From an uncultured Oscillospiraceae bacterium (GTDB lineage: Bacteria; Bacillota; Clostridia; Oscillospirales; Oscillospiraceae): a stretch of DNA of 42,008 bases. The notes under the pieces were generated by a model. The model saw only the letters and a list, made by a program, of their open reading frames with translations, did no database searches and was not told where the DNA came from. Location of the stretch: NCBI GenBank assembly GCA_910578735.1, contig CAJTSQ010000020.1:1-42008 (forward strand), read 5' to 3'. Numbering within the stretch: the stretch's first letter is position 1; every line of letters starts with the position of its first letter. Of the stretch, positions 1 to 8,521 are shown one piece after another. The translations under genes were made by a program, and so were the position numbers.

Positions 1-546
1 GATGCCCGTCTCCTGCTTGAAGATGCGGGACAGGTGGGTGGGAGAGATGTTGATGGCCTCGGCCAGCTCGTTCACCGTAATCCGGTCCATGATGTGGACA
101 TAGATGTAGTCGATGGCCTGGGCCACCTGTTTGGAGGAGGCGATGTTCTTCCGCAGGTGCCGCATCCGGCACACGAAGTCCAGCGCCATCTGGTCGTGGA
201 CATAGACGATCTCGGCCATGTTGGTACAGCAGTCCATCCGCCGGATGTACTCGTCGCTCAGGCCGAAGGCCTCCTCCAGGGGCATACCGCCCTCCATGCA
301 GAAGCGGGTAATCATAGCGGCGGTGACCACAAAGTGATAGCGCAGGTTGGTCACCGGGTTGTCGGAGAGCTTGCCCACCCCCTCCATGTTCTCAAAGGCG
401 CCCCGGCTGCAATTGTCCTGCACCGCGTCAATGAGGCCCGCCGCCACCGAGCGGTAAAAAAGGAACTCCTCCCCCGGCTCCCGGTGGCTGGTGACCGTGT
501 TTTCTTCCTCAAGCAGAACGGGCTGCCAGATCGGTTCGACATTCAT
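1..546 (-). CDS. AraC-family transcriptional regulator (partial, C-terminus off the window)
   Basis: Reading the minus strand from an ATG at 546 gives 182 codons with no stop before the window edge, so the gene is truncated at its 3' end. The last about 40 visible residues form the first helix-turn-helix of an AraC/XylS DNA-binding domain (ITVNELAEAINISPTHLSRIFKQETG). The N-terminal part has no obvious cupin; it resembles the helical N-domain of many clostridial AraC regulators (NPVTNLRYHFVVTAAMITRF, then an EGG and LSDEYI segment). A strong ribosome binding site (GGAGGGAGG) sits 8 to 9 bases upstream of the ATG. The gene is divergent from the sugar ABC importer at 782, so local control of that importer is a reasonable inference; the ligand cannot be told. 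Confidence 0.85.
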   Translation of the reverse strand, partial: MNVEPIWQPVLLEEENTVTSHREPGEEFLFYRSVAAGLIDAVQDNCSRGAFENMEGVGKLSDNPVTNLRYHFVVTAAMITRFCMEGGMPLEEAFGLSDEYIRRMDCCTNMAEIVYVHDQMALDFVCRMRHLRKNIASSKQVAQAIDYIYVHIMDRITVNELAEAINISPTHLSRIFKQETGI

Positions 547-721
547 ACAAAGGGCCTCCCTCCAATTTTGCCCCGAATATATCACAGCTCTGTCCTTTTA
601 TCAAGATATACCGGATATTTTTGTGGAATTTATCAGCATAAAAATTTTTGCCGGCCGGGAAATATGTTATGAATCTGATATTTGCACTCTTGATTTAATA
701 TACCGAGACAGGCTCCAAATC

Positions 722-727
722 TATAAT
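722..727 (+). promoter_or_regulatory. Candidate -10 box for the sugar ABC importer
   Basis: A perfect TATAAT lies 55 bases before the binding-protein ATG, in the AT-rich 547-781 gap between divergent genes. No good -35 sits at 17 bases, which would fit a promoter that depends on an activator such as the adjacent AraC protein. This is inferred from the motif only. Confidence 0.35.
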
Positions 728-781
728 AACATCAGTACGGCAGTCCCATGGGCTGCGCAAATAAAGAAGGAGGAGTGGAAC

Positions 782-2170
782 ATGAGAAAAAAGAGAATCT
801 TGAGCCTGGCGCTGGCGTCTGTGACGGCGCTGGGGCTGCTCAGCGGCTGCGGCGGCGGCAGTGGCGGCGGCCTGCTCAGCGGCGTGCAGGCCAGCGACGG
901 CGGCAAGGTCCTGAACATCTACGTGTGGAACGAGGAGTTCCAGGGCAAGTTCAACGAGAATTACCCCCAGGTGGAGCGGCTCTCGGACGACAAATCCATC
1001 GCCTATCTGAAGGACGGCACCGAGGTTCACTGGATTGTCAACCCCACCCAGGACGGCGTCTATCAGCAGAAGCTGGACGAGGCGCTGCTCAAGCAGGGCA
1101 GGGTGGCCGCCGACGACCGGATTGACATGTTCCTGGTGGAGGCGGACTACGCCCTGAAATATGTTGACCCGGAGGTCAACGTGGCGCTCCCCATCTCCCA
1201 GCTGGGGATTACCGACGCAGACATCGCCAACCAGTACCGCTACACCCTGGAGGCTATGACCGGCTCCGACGGTGAAATCAGGGGATTGAGCTACCAGGCC
1301 ACCCCCGGCATGCTGGTCTACCGCCGTTCCATCGCCAAGGCCGTTCTGGGCACCGACGACCCGGAGACCGTAGGCGCCGCCGTGGCCGACTGGGATAAGT
1401 TTTACGAGACGGCGGAGCAGATGAAGGCCGCCGGCTATTACATGTACTCAGGCCGGGCGGACACCGCCCGGGTGTATTCCAACAACGTCTCCGCCCCCTG
1501 GGTGAAGAACGACAAGACCGTGGTGGTGGACCCCAACATGATGAACTGGGTGGACCGCTCCATGGAGGACATTGAGAGCGGCATCAGCCACAACGTGCCG
1601 GGCCAGTGGAACGACGAGTGGAACAAGGACATGGGCCCCGACTCCAAGGTGTTCTGCTTCTTCCTCCCCGCCTGGGGTCTGGATGTGTGTATCGCCCCCA
1701 ACGTGAAGGATACCGCCGCCGCCCAGGATTGGGCCGTCTGCCCCAGCCCCCAGAGCTTTTTCTGGGGCGGCACCTGGCTGGTGGCCGCCAACGGCACCGA
1801 TAACGCCTCCCAGGTCAGGGATATCATGCTGACCATGACCGCCGACCGGGACCTTCTGCGCACCCTGGCCATGAACTACGGCGAGATGAGCAACGACCAG
1901 CCTCTGATGGAGGAGCTGGCTCAGTCTCCCGACTTCGGCATCGAGCTGCTGGGCGGACAGAACTACATCGGCGTGCTGTCCGATGTGGCGGCCACAGTGG
2001 ACCTGTCCAACATCTCCTCCTATGACCAGGGCTGTGTGGAGGAGTTCCAAAACACCTTTGGCGATTACTTCAACGGCGTCATCAGCCTGGACAAGGCCAA
2101 GGACAACTTTGAGATGGCCATCACCGAGCGCTACCCCTGGCTGGTGGGCGGCGGCGTGCTTTGGCCGTAA
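782..2170 (+). CDS. Sugar ABC transporter substrate-binding lipoprotein
   Basis: This 462-residue protein starts with a lipoprotein signal peptide: a basic MRKKR head, a hydrophobic stretch and the lipobox LLSGC with the lipidated cysteine at residue 23, followed by a Gly/Ser-rich linker. The body has the layout of family-1 extracellular solute-binding proteins for carbohydrates (early LNIYVWNEEF strand, GDG-type hinge regions, a WGGTWLVAANGTDN segment near residue 330). The ATG at 782 is preceded by AAGGAGGAG, so the longer in-frame reading from 491 is not the start. It lies 24 bases ahead of two sugar-type permeases, so it should capture the substrate outside the membrane and deliver it to them. 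The sugar is not determinable from sequence alone. Confidence 0.9.
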   Translation: MRKKRILSLALASVTALGLLSGCGGGSGGGLLSGVQASDGGKVLNIYVWNEEFQGKFNENYPQVERLSDDKSIAYLKDGTEVHWIVNPTQDGVYQQKLDEALLKQGRVAADDRIDMFLVEADYALKYVDPEVNVALPISQLGITDADIANQYRYTLEAMTGSDGEIRGLSYQATPGMLVYRRSIAKAVLGTDDPETVGAAVADWDKFYETAEQMKAAGYYMYSGRADTARVYSNNVSAPWVKNDKTVVVDPNMMNWVDRSMEDIESGISHNVPGQWNDEWNKDMGPDSKVFCFFLPAWGLDVCIAPNVKDTAAAQDWAVCPSPQSFFWGGTWLVAANGTDNASQVRDIMLTMTADRDLLRTLAMNYGEMSNDQPLMEELAQSPDFGIELLGGQNYIGVLSDVAATVDLSNISSYDQGCVEEFQNTFGDYFNGVISLDKAKDNFEMAITERYPWLVGGGVLWP

Positions 2171-2194
2171 ACCGCTGTGAAAGGAGGACTTCTG

Positions 2195-3154
2195 ATGAAA
2201 AACGAGAATAGAATCAAAAGCGTCAGCTACGCCAAATGGGGATATATTTTTATCCTCCCCTTCTTTTTAAGCTATGCCATTTTCTCTCTCATCCCGCTGG
2301 CGGACACCATCCGCAACAGCTTCTATGAATACTACGCCTTCGGACTGAAGACCGTGGGCCCCAACTGGACCGGGCTGTCCAACTACACCTCCCTGCTCTC
2401 CTCCGACCTGCCCAAATACGCCTGGAACACCTTTGTCATGTGGATTCTGGGCTTTGTACCCCAGATTATCGTGGCGCTGGTGCTGGCCTCCTGGTTTACT
2501 GACGCCCGGCTGAAAATCCGGGGCAAGCAGTTCTTCAAGGTGGTCATCTACCTGCCCAACCTGATTATGGCCTCCGCCTTCGCCATGCTGTTCTTCGCCC
2601 TGTTCTCCAACGCCGGACCTGTCAACAGCATCCTGCTGCGCATGGGCGTGGTGGGAGAGGCCATACGGTTTATGGAGTCCACCCTGGGGGCCCGCACCCT
2701 GGTAGGGCTGATGAACTTCCTCATGTGGTTCGGCAACACCACCATTATGCTGATGGCGGCGATTATGGGCATCAATCCCTCCATCTTTGAGGCGGCGGAG
2801 CTGGACGGCTGCACCCATATCCAGAAATTTTTCAAGATTACCCTGCCCCAGATCAAGCCCCTGCTGACCTACACCCTGATCACCTCCCTCATCGGCGGCC
2901 TGCAGATGTTCGACGTGCCCCAGATCCTCACTGGCGGCAAGGGCGCCCCTGACCGCACCACCATGACGCTGATTATGTACCTGAACAAGCACCTCCAGGC
3001 CAAAAACTACGGCATCGCCGGCGCGCTGTCCGTCTTCCTGTTTATCATCAGCGCCATTCTCTGCTGGTTCGTCTTTAAGATGAACACCGACTCCGACCCG
3101 GACGGCTCCAAGTCCGCGGCCAAGCGCGCCAAGAAAGGGGGCAAAGCGCAATGA
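2195..3154 (+). CDS. Sugar ABC transporter permease, MalF/UgpA type
   Basis: This is a 319-residue membrane protein with about six hydrophobic segments. The binding-protein-dependent permease EAA motif is seen at residues 199-205 (EAAELDG), followed by a KFFKITLPQIKPLL stretch, which is the loop that contacts the ATPase. The first helix (WGYIFILPFFLSYAIFSLIPL) matches the MalF/UgpA type. The start is set at the ATG at 2195 because AAGGAGG lies just before it; an in-frame GTG at 2177 lies upstream of that ribosome binding site. It is cotranscribed with the binding protein and overlaps the next permease by four bases. It should form the heterodimeric channel with that partner. No ATP-binding subunit is encoded nearby. 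Confidence 0.92.
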   Translation: MKNENRIKSVSYAKWGYIFILPFFLSYAIFSLIPLADTIRNSFYEYYAFGLKTVGPNWTGLSNYTSLLSSDLPKYAWNTFVMWILGFVPQIIVALVLASWFTDARLKIRGKQFFKVVIYLPNLIMASAFAMLFFALFSNAGPVNSILLRMGVVGEAIRFMESTLGARTLVGLMNFLMWFGNTTIMLMAAIMGINPSIFEAAELDGCTHIQKFFKITLPQIKPLLTYTLITSLIGGLQMFDVPQILTGGKGAPDRTTMTLIMYLNKHLQAKNYGIAGALSVFLFIISAILCWFVFKMNTDSDPDGSKSAAKRAKKGGKAQ

Positions 3155-3993
3155 AGAACAAAAAATCCAGCGGACGGACCGTTCTGGCCCATGTGGTGCT
3201 GATTATCCTGGCGTTTCTGTGTCTGTTCTTCTTCTACATCCTGATTGTCAACGCCACCCGCTCCCATGCGCAGCTCCAGCTGGGCTTCTCCGCCCTGCCC
3301 GGCTCCAGCCTGCTCGCCAACTTCAAAAGCGTCATCAACGACCCGGCTATCCCCATCCTGAAGGGCATCCAGAACAGTTTGATTGTCTCCGGCTGCTGCG
3401 CCGCCATCGTGACCTACTTCTCCGCCCTGACGGCCTACGGCATCTACGCCTACGACTTCAAGCTGAAGCGCGCCGCCTTCACCTTTATCATGGCCATCCT
3501 GGTCATGCCCACCCAGGTGACGGCCCTGGGCTTCCTGCGGCTGATTACCGGCATGGGGCTGGACGACTCCCTGATTCCCCTGATTATCCCCTCCATCGCC
3601 TCCCCGGCTGTGTTCTACTTCATGCACAGCTATATGCAGTCCTCCCTGCCCAAAGAGCTGATTGAGGCGGCCCGGATCGACGGCTCTCGGGAGTTCGGCA
3701 CCTTCAACCGCATTGTCCTGCCCATTATGAAGCCCGCCATTGCGGTGCAGGCTATCTTCACCTTTGTGGGCTCCTGGAACAACTACTTCATCCCCGCTCT
3801 GGTAATCACCTCCAAGAGCAAGCAGACCCTGCCCATCATGATCGCCACCCTCCGGGGCGCGGACTACATGAACTTCGATATGGGCAAAATTTACATGATG
3901 ATTACCATCGCCATTGTACCTATCATTGTTATTTACCTGCTCCTGTCCAAGTTTATTGTGGAGGGCGTCACCCTGGGCGGCGTCAAGGAATAA
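3151..3993 (+). CDS. Sugar ABC transporter permease, MalG/UgpE type
   Basis: This 280-residue protein has about six membrane helices and the EAA loop at residues 172-178 (EAARIDG), followed by FNRIVLPIMKPAI. The N-terminal arrangement (short basic head, one helix, then a periplasmic-type loop) is typical of MalG-like CUT1 permeases. Its ATG overlaps the stop of the preceding permease (ATGA), indicating translational coupling. It completes the importer with the gene before it and the lipoprotein. Because the operon ends here without an ATPase, the transporter probably borrows a shared MsmK/MalK-type ATPase encoded elsewhere, as is common in Firmicutes; that is inference. Confidence 0.92.
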   Translation: MKNKKSSGRTVLAHVVLIILAFLCLFFFYILIVNATRSHAQLQLGFSALPGSSLLANFKSVINDPAIPILKGIQNSLIVSGCCAAIVTYFSALTAYGIYAYDFKLKRAAFTFIMAILVMPTQVTALGFLRLITGMGLDDSLIPLIIPSIASPAVFYFMHSYMQSSLPKELIEAARIDGSREFGTFNRIVLPIMKPAIAVQAIFTFVGSWNNYFIPALVITSKSKQTLPIMIATLRGADYMNFDMGKIYMMITIAIVPIIVIYLLLSKFIVEGVTLGGVKE

Positions 3994-4000
3994 ATCAGAA

Positions 4001-4027
4001 AGCGCCGTCGGCCGACGGCGCTTTTTT
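4001..4027 (+). terminator. Rho-independent terminator of the sugar ABC operon
   Basis: A perfect GC-rich dyad (AGCGCCGTCGG paired with CCGACGGCGCT) is followed at once by TTTTTT, seven bases after the stop of the second permease. Confidence 0.92.
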
Positions 4028-4100
4028 CAAGGAGCAAGGAGAAAATGAATCCCTTTTACCTTTGTATTGTTGGCTCAAGACTCTGGCAATTTGACGAATC

Positions 4101-4134
4101 ATAGGTTGAAGCTGAAAATTACCTATGCTATACT
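4101..4134 (+). promoter_or_regulatory. Promoter with overlapping dyad upstream of the nitroreductase
   Basis: TTGAAG at 4106-4111 and TATACT at 4129-4134 are separated by exactly 17 bases, a good housekeeping promoter. An inverted repeat, ATAGGT at 4101-4106 and ACCTAT at 4121-4126, brackets the -35 and spacer. Such a position would suit an operator for a repressor or a MerR-type activator; no regulator gene is adjacent. Confidence 0.55.
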
Positions 4135-4170
4135 TGGAGCAATAAATTGCAATTTGCGGGGGTGGTATAA

Positions 4171-4713
4171 TTGAATATCATAGAAACAATTAACAAAAGG
4201 CATAGTTACAGAGGTAAGTATAAATCTGATGCTGTTCCAAGAGAAGATTTAATAACAATAATGAAAGCGGGGCTGAACGCTCCGTCAGGCTGTAATAAGC
4301 AAACAACAAGCCTAATAGCGGTTGATGATAAAGATGTATTGAAAAAGCTGCATAGAGTGATAAACCCACCAGTTGGAGAAACAGCTCCCGCTATGATATG
4401 TGTTTTATCGCAAAGAATAGCTGCATACGGGGAAAAGTGCTTTGCGGTTCAAGATTATTCCGCTGCAATCGAAAATATGTTATTAGCTATAGTTGAACTT
4501 GGATATCAGAGCTGTTGGTATGAGGGACACATTTCTGATGAAGATAAAATTGGTTATCAAATGGCGCAAATCTTAAATGTTCCCGACAACTTTGAGTTGG
4601 TGTGTTTTTTGCCAGTTGGTATTGCCGAGACAGAACCAACTTTACCTAAGAAGCGAACTTTTGAGGACCGAGCCTGGTTTAATGCCTTTCCAAGTATTCA
4701 AAATGAATTTTAG
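4171..4713 (+). CDS. Nitroreductase-family flavoprotein
   Basis: This 180-residue protein has the nitroreductase N-terminal signature (ETINKRHSYRGKY, where the basic and serine residues contact the FMN phosphate), then a LNAPSGCNKQT segment, and ends with a VCFLPVGIAE strand typical of the family's C-terminal half. It would reduce nitro, quinone or related substrates with NAD(P)H through FMN. The start is a TTG at 4171, preceded by GGGGGTGG; no better in-frame start is visible upstream. The gene is clearly more AT-rich than its neighbours and uses A/T-ending codons, which suggests recent acquisition. It has its own promoter. The substrate is unknown. Confidence 0.82.
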   Translation: MNIIETINKRHSYRGKYKSDAVPREDLITIMKAGLNAPSGCNKQTTSLIAVDDKDVLKKLHRVINPPVGETAPAMICVLSQRIAAYGEKCFAVQDYSAAIENMLLAIVELGYQSCWYEGHISDEDKIGYQMAQILNVPDNFELVCFLPVGIAETEPTLPKKRTFEDRAWFNAFPSIQNEF

Positions 4714-4749
4714 TATGCGGAAAATAAACCTTTATCAGGCGGTTATCCG

Positions 4750-4777
4750 TTGTAATGTAAGCAATTGCCTGTATAGT
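4750..4777 (+). promoter_or_regulatory. Candidate promoter for the GH3 beta-glucosidase
   Basis: TTGTAA at 4750-4755 and TATAGT at 4772-4777 are 16 bases apart in the AT-rich gap before the gene. This is a weak but plausible housekeeping promoter. Confidence 0.35.
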
Positions 4778-4841
4778 TATTCGGACAAAAAACTAAGAAA
4801 CCAGACCTTAACCAACATAAAAGGGAAAAGGAAGGAAAATT

Positions 4842-7253
4842 ATGGAAAAATGGATTCGTGCCCGCTGTCAGCCCAATCTGCCCCTGGAGGGTGGCAGGCG
4901 TGTGACCGCCAGTCCGGAGCATCTTGCGCTGTCCAGGCGGGCCGCCCAGGAGGGCATGGTGCTGCTGAAAAACCAGGGGGAGTTGCTCCCCCTGGTCCCC
5001 GGAAGCCGGGTGGCCCTGTTCGGGAAGGGCAGCTTCGACTATGTGAAGGGCGGCGGCGGCAGCGGGGATGTGACCGTGGCCTATGTCAAAAATCTGTATG
5101 ACGGCCTGAAGGAGGAGGGGATATCCCTCTATGAGCCACTGTCCGATTTTTACCGGGACTATGTGGAGCGGCGGTATGAGGCGGGGGACGTCCCCGGCCT
5201 GATGGCCGAGCCGGAGCTGCCCCAGAGTCTGGTGGATTCTGCCCGGGGGAACGCGGACGTGGCCGTGATTGTCCTCAGCCGCTTCTCCGGCGAGGGCTGG
5301 GACCGGGAGCCGGTCTTCTACCAGGAGCCGGACTACCCCTGGCCCGATGAGCTGAATATGCCCCGCAAAGCCAAGGCTGTCTTCCCCAGGGGGGACTACT
5401 ACCTCACCGAGGAGGAGCGGGCCATGGTGAACCAGGTCTGCGCCGCCTTTGACAAGGTGGCGGTGGTGCTCAACGTGGGCGGCGTGGTGGACGTGTCCTG
5501 GTTCTGTGAGGACGACCGCATTTCTTCCGCCCTGCTGGCCTGGCAGGGGGGCATGGAGGGGGGCGGGGCTATCGCCGCTCTGCTCACCGGCAAGGCCAAT
5601 CCCTGCGGCAAGCTGCCCGACACCTTCGCCCGGGACCTGTCTGACTACCCATCCACCGCCCGCTTCCATGACTCCCCCCACTATGTGGAGTACAGCGAGG
5701 ATATCTATGTGGGCTACCGGTATTTTGAGACGCTGCCAGGAGCGGCGGAGCGGGTGTGTTACCCCTTCGGCTACGGCCTGTCCTACACCAGCTTTGCCCT
5801 GGAGACGGCGGGGACCGGGGCGGAAAACGGCAGAATCAGGGTGGACGTCCGGGTAACCAACACGGGAAATTGTCCGGGGAAAGAGGTGGTCCAGCTCTAT
5901 TACTCCGCCCCCTGGGGTTTGCTCCAGAAGCCGAGGCGCTGTCTGGCGGCCTTCCAGAAAACAAAGCTGCTGGAGCCGGGGGAATCGGAGACGGTGGAGC
6001 TGTCCTTTGCCATTGCCGATATGGCCAGCTTCGATGATTTGGGGAAGGTTGCCCCCTCCGCCTGGGTGCTGGAGAAGGGGAGGTACGCCCTGTACATGGG
6101 GACCTCCGTCCGGGACGCCAGGGAGTTGGACTGGGCCTGGGAGCAGAAAGAGACTGAGGTGATCCGGCCATGCGGGGATGTCCTGGCCCCTTCCCACCTG
6201 GCCGAACGCCTGTTGGCAGACGGGAGCTATGAGAAGCTGCCCGCCGCCCCGGCGGTGGACACCAATGCCAACCTGTTCCAGCCCCTCACCGCGGCTCAGT
6301 CGGAGGCGGTGGCCCCCGCCGCGCCCGGCCGGGGGCGCTGGATGCTGACCCAGCCCTTTGCCGAAGGAGTACAGCCCCTGTCCGCCGTGTCGGAGGGAAA
6401 GCTGACCCTGGAGGAGTTTATGGCCCAGCTCAGCGACGATGACCTGATCCATCTCCTGGGCGGACAGCTCAACGTGGGAGTGTCCAACACCTTTGGCCTG
6501 GGCAATCTCCCGGAGTACGGTGTCCCCAACCTGACCACCGCCGACGGCCCCGCCGGTCTGCGCATCCAGCCCGAGGTGGGCGTCTGCACCACCGCCTGGC
6601 CCTGCGCCACCCTGCTGGCCGCTGCTTGGGACCCGGAGCTGACAGCCCGGGTGGGAGCCGCGGCAGCCGCGGAGGTAAAAGAGAACAATATCTCCGTCTG
6701 GCTGGCTCCGGCGGTGAATATCCACAGAAGTCCCCTGTGCGGCAGGAATTTTGAATACTACTCTGAGGACCCCCTGCTCACCGGCAGGCTGGCCGGGGCC
6801 ATGGTGCGGGGTATCCAGTCCCAGCATATTGCCGCCACCGTGAAGCACTTCGCCTGCAACAACAAGGAGACCAACCGGAAATACAGCGACTCCCGCCTGT
6901 CCCAGCGGGCCCTGCGGGAGATTTACCTGCGGGCCTTCGAGATCGTCGTCCGGGAGGAACAGCCTTGGGCCATTATGAGCTCCTACAACGTCGTTAACGG
7001 ACGCCGGGCCTCGGAGAGCCGGGAGCTGCTGACCTCTATTCTCCGGGATGAGTGGGGTTACACCGGATTGGTGATGTCCGACTGGTGGACCCGTGGGGAA
7101 CAGTATAAGGAGCTCCTGGCCGGCAACGATCTGAAAATGGCCAACGGTTACCCGGAACGGGTGGAGGAGGCTATGAAGCTGGGGGCGGTCAGCCGGAGAG
7201 ACCTGGAGATTTGTGCTAAAAGAGTGCTGGAATTCATTTTGAGAATTGACTGA
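4842..7253 (+). CDS. Beta-glucosidase-type glycoside hydrolase family 3, permuted domain order
   Basis: This is an 803-residue cytoplasmic enzyme (no signal peptide). The usual GH3 order is reversed. The C-terminal-type alpha/beta sandwich comes first (EGMVLLKNQGELLPL near residue 40). A fibronectin-III-like domain follows (VRVTNTGNCPGKEVVQLYY, about 330-420). The catalytic TIM-barrel domain comes last (from about 530). In it are TTADGPAGLR, KHFACNN at 668-674 for substrate binding, and the nucleophile Asp747 in VMSDWW. Permuted GH3 enzymes of this kind are known from rumen and gut clostridia (Ruminococcus and Butyrivibrio beta-glucosidases). It should release terminal beta-glucosyl or related residues from imported oligosaccharides, possibly those taken up by the importer at 782-3993. 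AAGGAAGG precedes the ATG. Confidence 0.92.
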   Translation: MEKWIRARCQPNLPLEGGRRVTASPEHLALSRRAAQEGMVLLKNQGELLPLVPGSRVALFGKGSFDYVKGGGGSGDVTVAYVKNLYDGLKEEGISLYEPLSDFYRDYVERRYEAGDVPGLMAEPELPQSLVDSARGNADVAVIVLSRFSGEGWDREPVFYQEPDYPWPDELNMPRKAKAVFPRGDYYLTEEERAMVNQVCAAFDKVAVVLNVGGVVDVSWFCEDDRISSALLAWQGGMEGGGAIAALLTGKANPCGKLPDTFARDLSDYPSTARFHDSPHYVEYSEDIYVGYRYFETLPGAAERVCYPFGYGLSYTSFALETAGTGAENGRIRVDVRVTNTGNCPGKEVVQLYYSAPWGLLQKPRRCLAAFQKTKLLEPGESETVELSFAIADMASFDDLGKVAPSAWVLEKGRYALYMGTSVRDARELDWAWEQKETEVIRPCGDVLAPSHLAERLLADGSYEKLPAAPAVDTNANLFQPLTAAQSEAVAPAAPGRGRWMLTQPFAEGVQPLSAVSEGKLTLEEFMAQLSDDDLIHLLGGQLNVGVSNTFGLGNLPEYGVPNLTTADGPAGLRIQPEVGVCTTAWPCATLLAAAWDPELTARVGAAAAAEVKENNISVWLAPAVNIHRSPLCGRNFEYYSEDPLLTGRLAGAMVRGIQSQHIAATVKHFACNNKETNRKYSDSRLSQRALREIYLRAFEIVVREEQPWAIMSSYNVVNGRRASESRELLTSILRDEWGYTGLVMSDWWTRGEQYKELLAGNDLKMANGYPERVEEAMKLGAVSRRDLEICAKRVLEFILRID

Positions 7254-7339
7254 TTTCTCTTTTGGGACCTGCCCTTGGCGTCCACCTTCCTCTGCGAAGT
7301 CCGTTCTTTTCCTTGCGTCGTGCAGGTTATGGGATTATA

Positions 7340-7483
7340 ATGAAAAATAGACTGGTCAAAACGCACATGGTTGTGAGCCGTGGCCTTGGAAATAGCATCA
7401 TACCGTTTCGCTTCAATAACCGGCCTGAAATTATTTTAGTAGAATTGAATCCCAATGCTGACTCTGCTGGACAAATACAATAG
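7340..7483 (+). pseudogene. C-terminal relic of a metallophosphoesterase
   Basis: About 47 codons in one frame end in MVVSRGLGNSIIPFRFNNRP followed by EIILVEL. From memory this matches the conserved C-terminal end of YkuE/YaeI-type calcineurin-like phosphoesterases (the SRGLGNS and NRPE blocks). No metal-binding motifs (DxH, GD, GNH) occur upstream in any frame, and there is no ribosome binding site before the ATG at 7340. It is therefore best read as the leftover tail of a gene lost by deletion or by insertion of neighbouring DNA. The remainder of 7254-7339 shows nothing recognisable. Confidence 0.6.
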
Positions 7484-7492
7484 GAGGAAGAA

Positions 7493-8521
7493 ATGTACGA
7501 TGTAATCGTTGTCGGCGCTGGCCCTGCCGGAAGTACCGCCGCAAAGGTACTGGCGGAAAGAGGGCTTCATGTTCTGCTGGCAGAACGGCACAAACTCCCC
7601 CGCTATAAATCGTGTTCCGGCGTTCTGATCCAGAAGTCAATGGATTTGGTGCGGCGCTACTATGGGCAGGATGTGCCGCTGTCCGCAACGTGTACCCCGG
7701 CAGAAAATCGGGGCATGATCTTCACAGATGATAAAGGCCGGGAGTTCCGCTTTGATCAGGGCGGCTTGAACGTGTGGCGCAGCTCCTTTGATAACTGGCT
7801 GACAGAACAGGCGGCAGCGTCCGGCGCGGAAGTCCGGGACAGCACCAGCGCCGTTTCCTGCGAAGAACAGCCCGGTTCAATCTCCGTTATGCTGCGGGGG
7901 GAATCCTCCTGCACAGAGCAGGCCAGATACGTCATTGACTGTGAAGGCGTCACCGGCGTACTGAAGCGGCAGCTGCTTGGAAACAGCCGGGATTATATCA
8001 CGACGTTCCAGACGTTCAGCCGGGGAACAATCCAGTTAGACCCGCACTACTTCTATGCCTACTTACAGCCGGAGCTGTCTGAGTATGACGCATGGTTCAA
8101 TGTGAAAGATGAAATGCTGGTGCTGGGTGTTTCGGTCAAGGACACCGGCAGGATCGAGCAGTTCCATCGGCGGTTCATCTCCTACATGGAAGCCCACCAC
8201 GGCTTGCAGATCGGGCAGCAGGTCAAGGCGGAAAAATGGCTGATGCCCCATATCCGGCCCGGCTGCCCCGTCACCTATGGACAGGGCCGGGTGCTGTTTG
8301 CCGGTGAGATCGCTGGGTTCCTCAATCCGATGGGTGAGGGGATTTCGGCGGGGATGGAGAGCGGCTATTGTGTGGCCCGGGCCATAGCAAATCATTTCGA
8401 CGCTTTGGATATGATTTATACAGACTACCGGCGAGACACCCGGCAGCTAAAATCCTATATGGAGCGTCAGTGGAATTTTGTCGGGCGGATGGCGGATACA
8501 TTTTCGGATATGATTATTTGA
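7493..8521 (+). CDS. Geranylgeranyl-reductase-type FAD-dependent oxidoreductase
   Basis: This 342-residue protein begins with a Rossmann FAD-binding motif (VIVVGAGPAGSTAAKVLAERG), followed by the PRYKSCSG segment typical of the geranylgeranyl reductase family. Near residue 265 it has the second FAD motif (GRVLFAGEIAGFLNPMGEGI). Members of this family reduce isoprenoid double bonds or oxidise small aromatics; the substrate here cannot be assigned. It is slightly shorter than many family members (about 360-400). GGAGGAAG sits six bases before the ATG. Base composition is lower in GC than the flanking GH3 and kinase genes, and it pairs with the NTF2-like gene downstream, so the two may have arrived together. 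Confidence 0.85.
   Translation: MYDVIVVGAGPAGSTAAKVLAERGLHVLLAERHKLPRYKSCSGVLIQKSMDLVRRYYGQDVPLSATCTPAENRGMIFTDDKGREFRFDQGGLNVWRSSFDNWLTEQAAASGAEVRDSTSAVSCEEQPGSISVMLRGESSCTEQARYVIDCEGVTGVLKRQLLGNSRDYITTFQTFSRGTIQLDPHYFYAYLQPELSEYDAWFNVKDEMLVLGVSVKDTGRIEQFHRRFISYMEAHHGLQIGQQVKAEKWLMPHIRPGCPVTYGQGRVLFAGEIAGFLNPMGEGISAGMESGYCVARAIANHFDALDMIYTDYRRDTRQLKSYMERQWNFVGRMADTFSDMII

Noticed and set aside
491..781. N-terminal extension of the sugar-binding lipoprotein
   Set aside because: It would overlap the divergent AraC gene and bury the signal peptide; AAGGAGGAG and the lipobox fix the start at 782.
4743..6848. Long minus-strand open frame of 701 codons inside the GH3 gene
   Set aside because: It is a shadow of the GC-rich GH3 gene: composition is Gly/His/Gln/Pro-rich with no domain, and the plus frame has all catalytic motifs.
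7262..7339. Full reading of 73 codons from 7262 as a small gene
   Set aside because: The first 26 codons show no similarity and no ribosome binding site; only the phosphoesterase-like tail from 7340 is meaningful.
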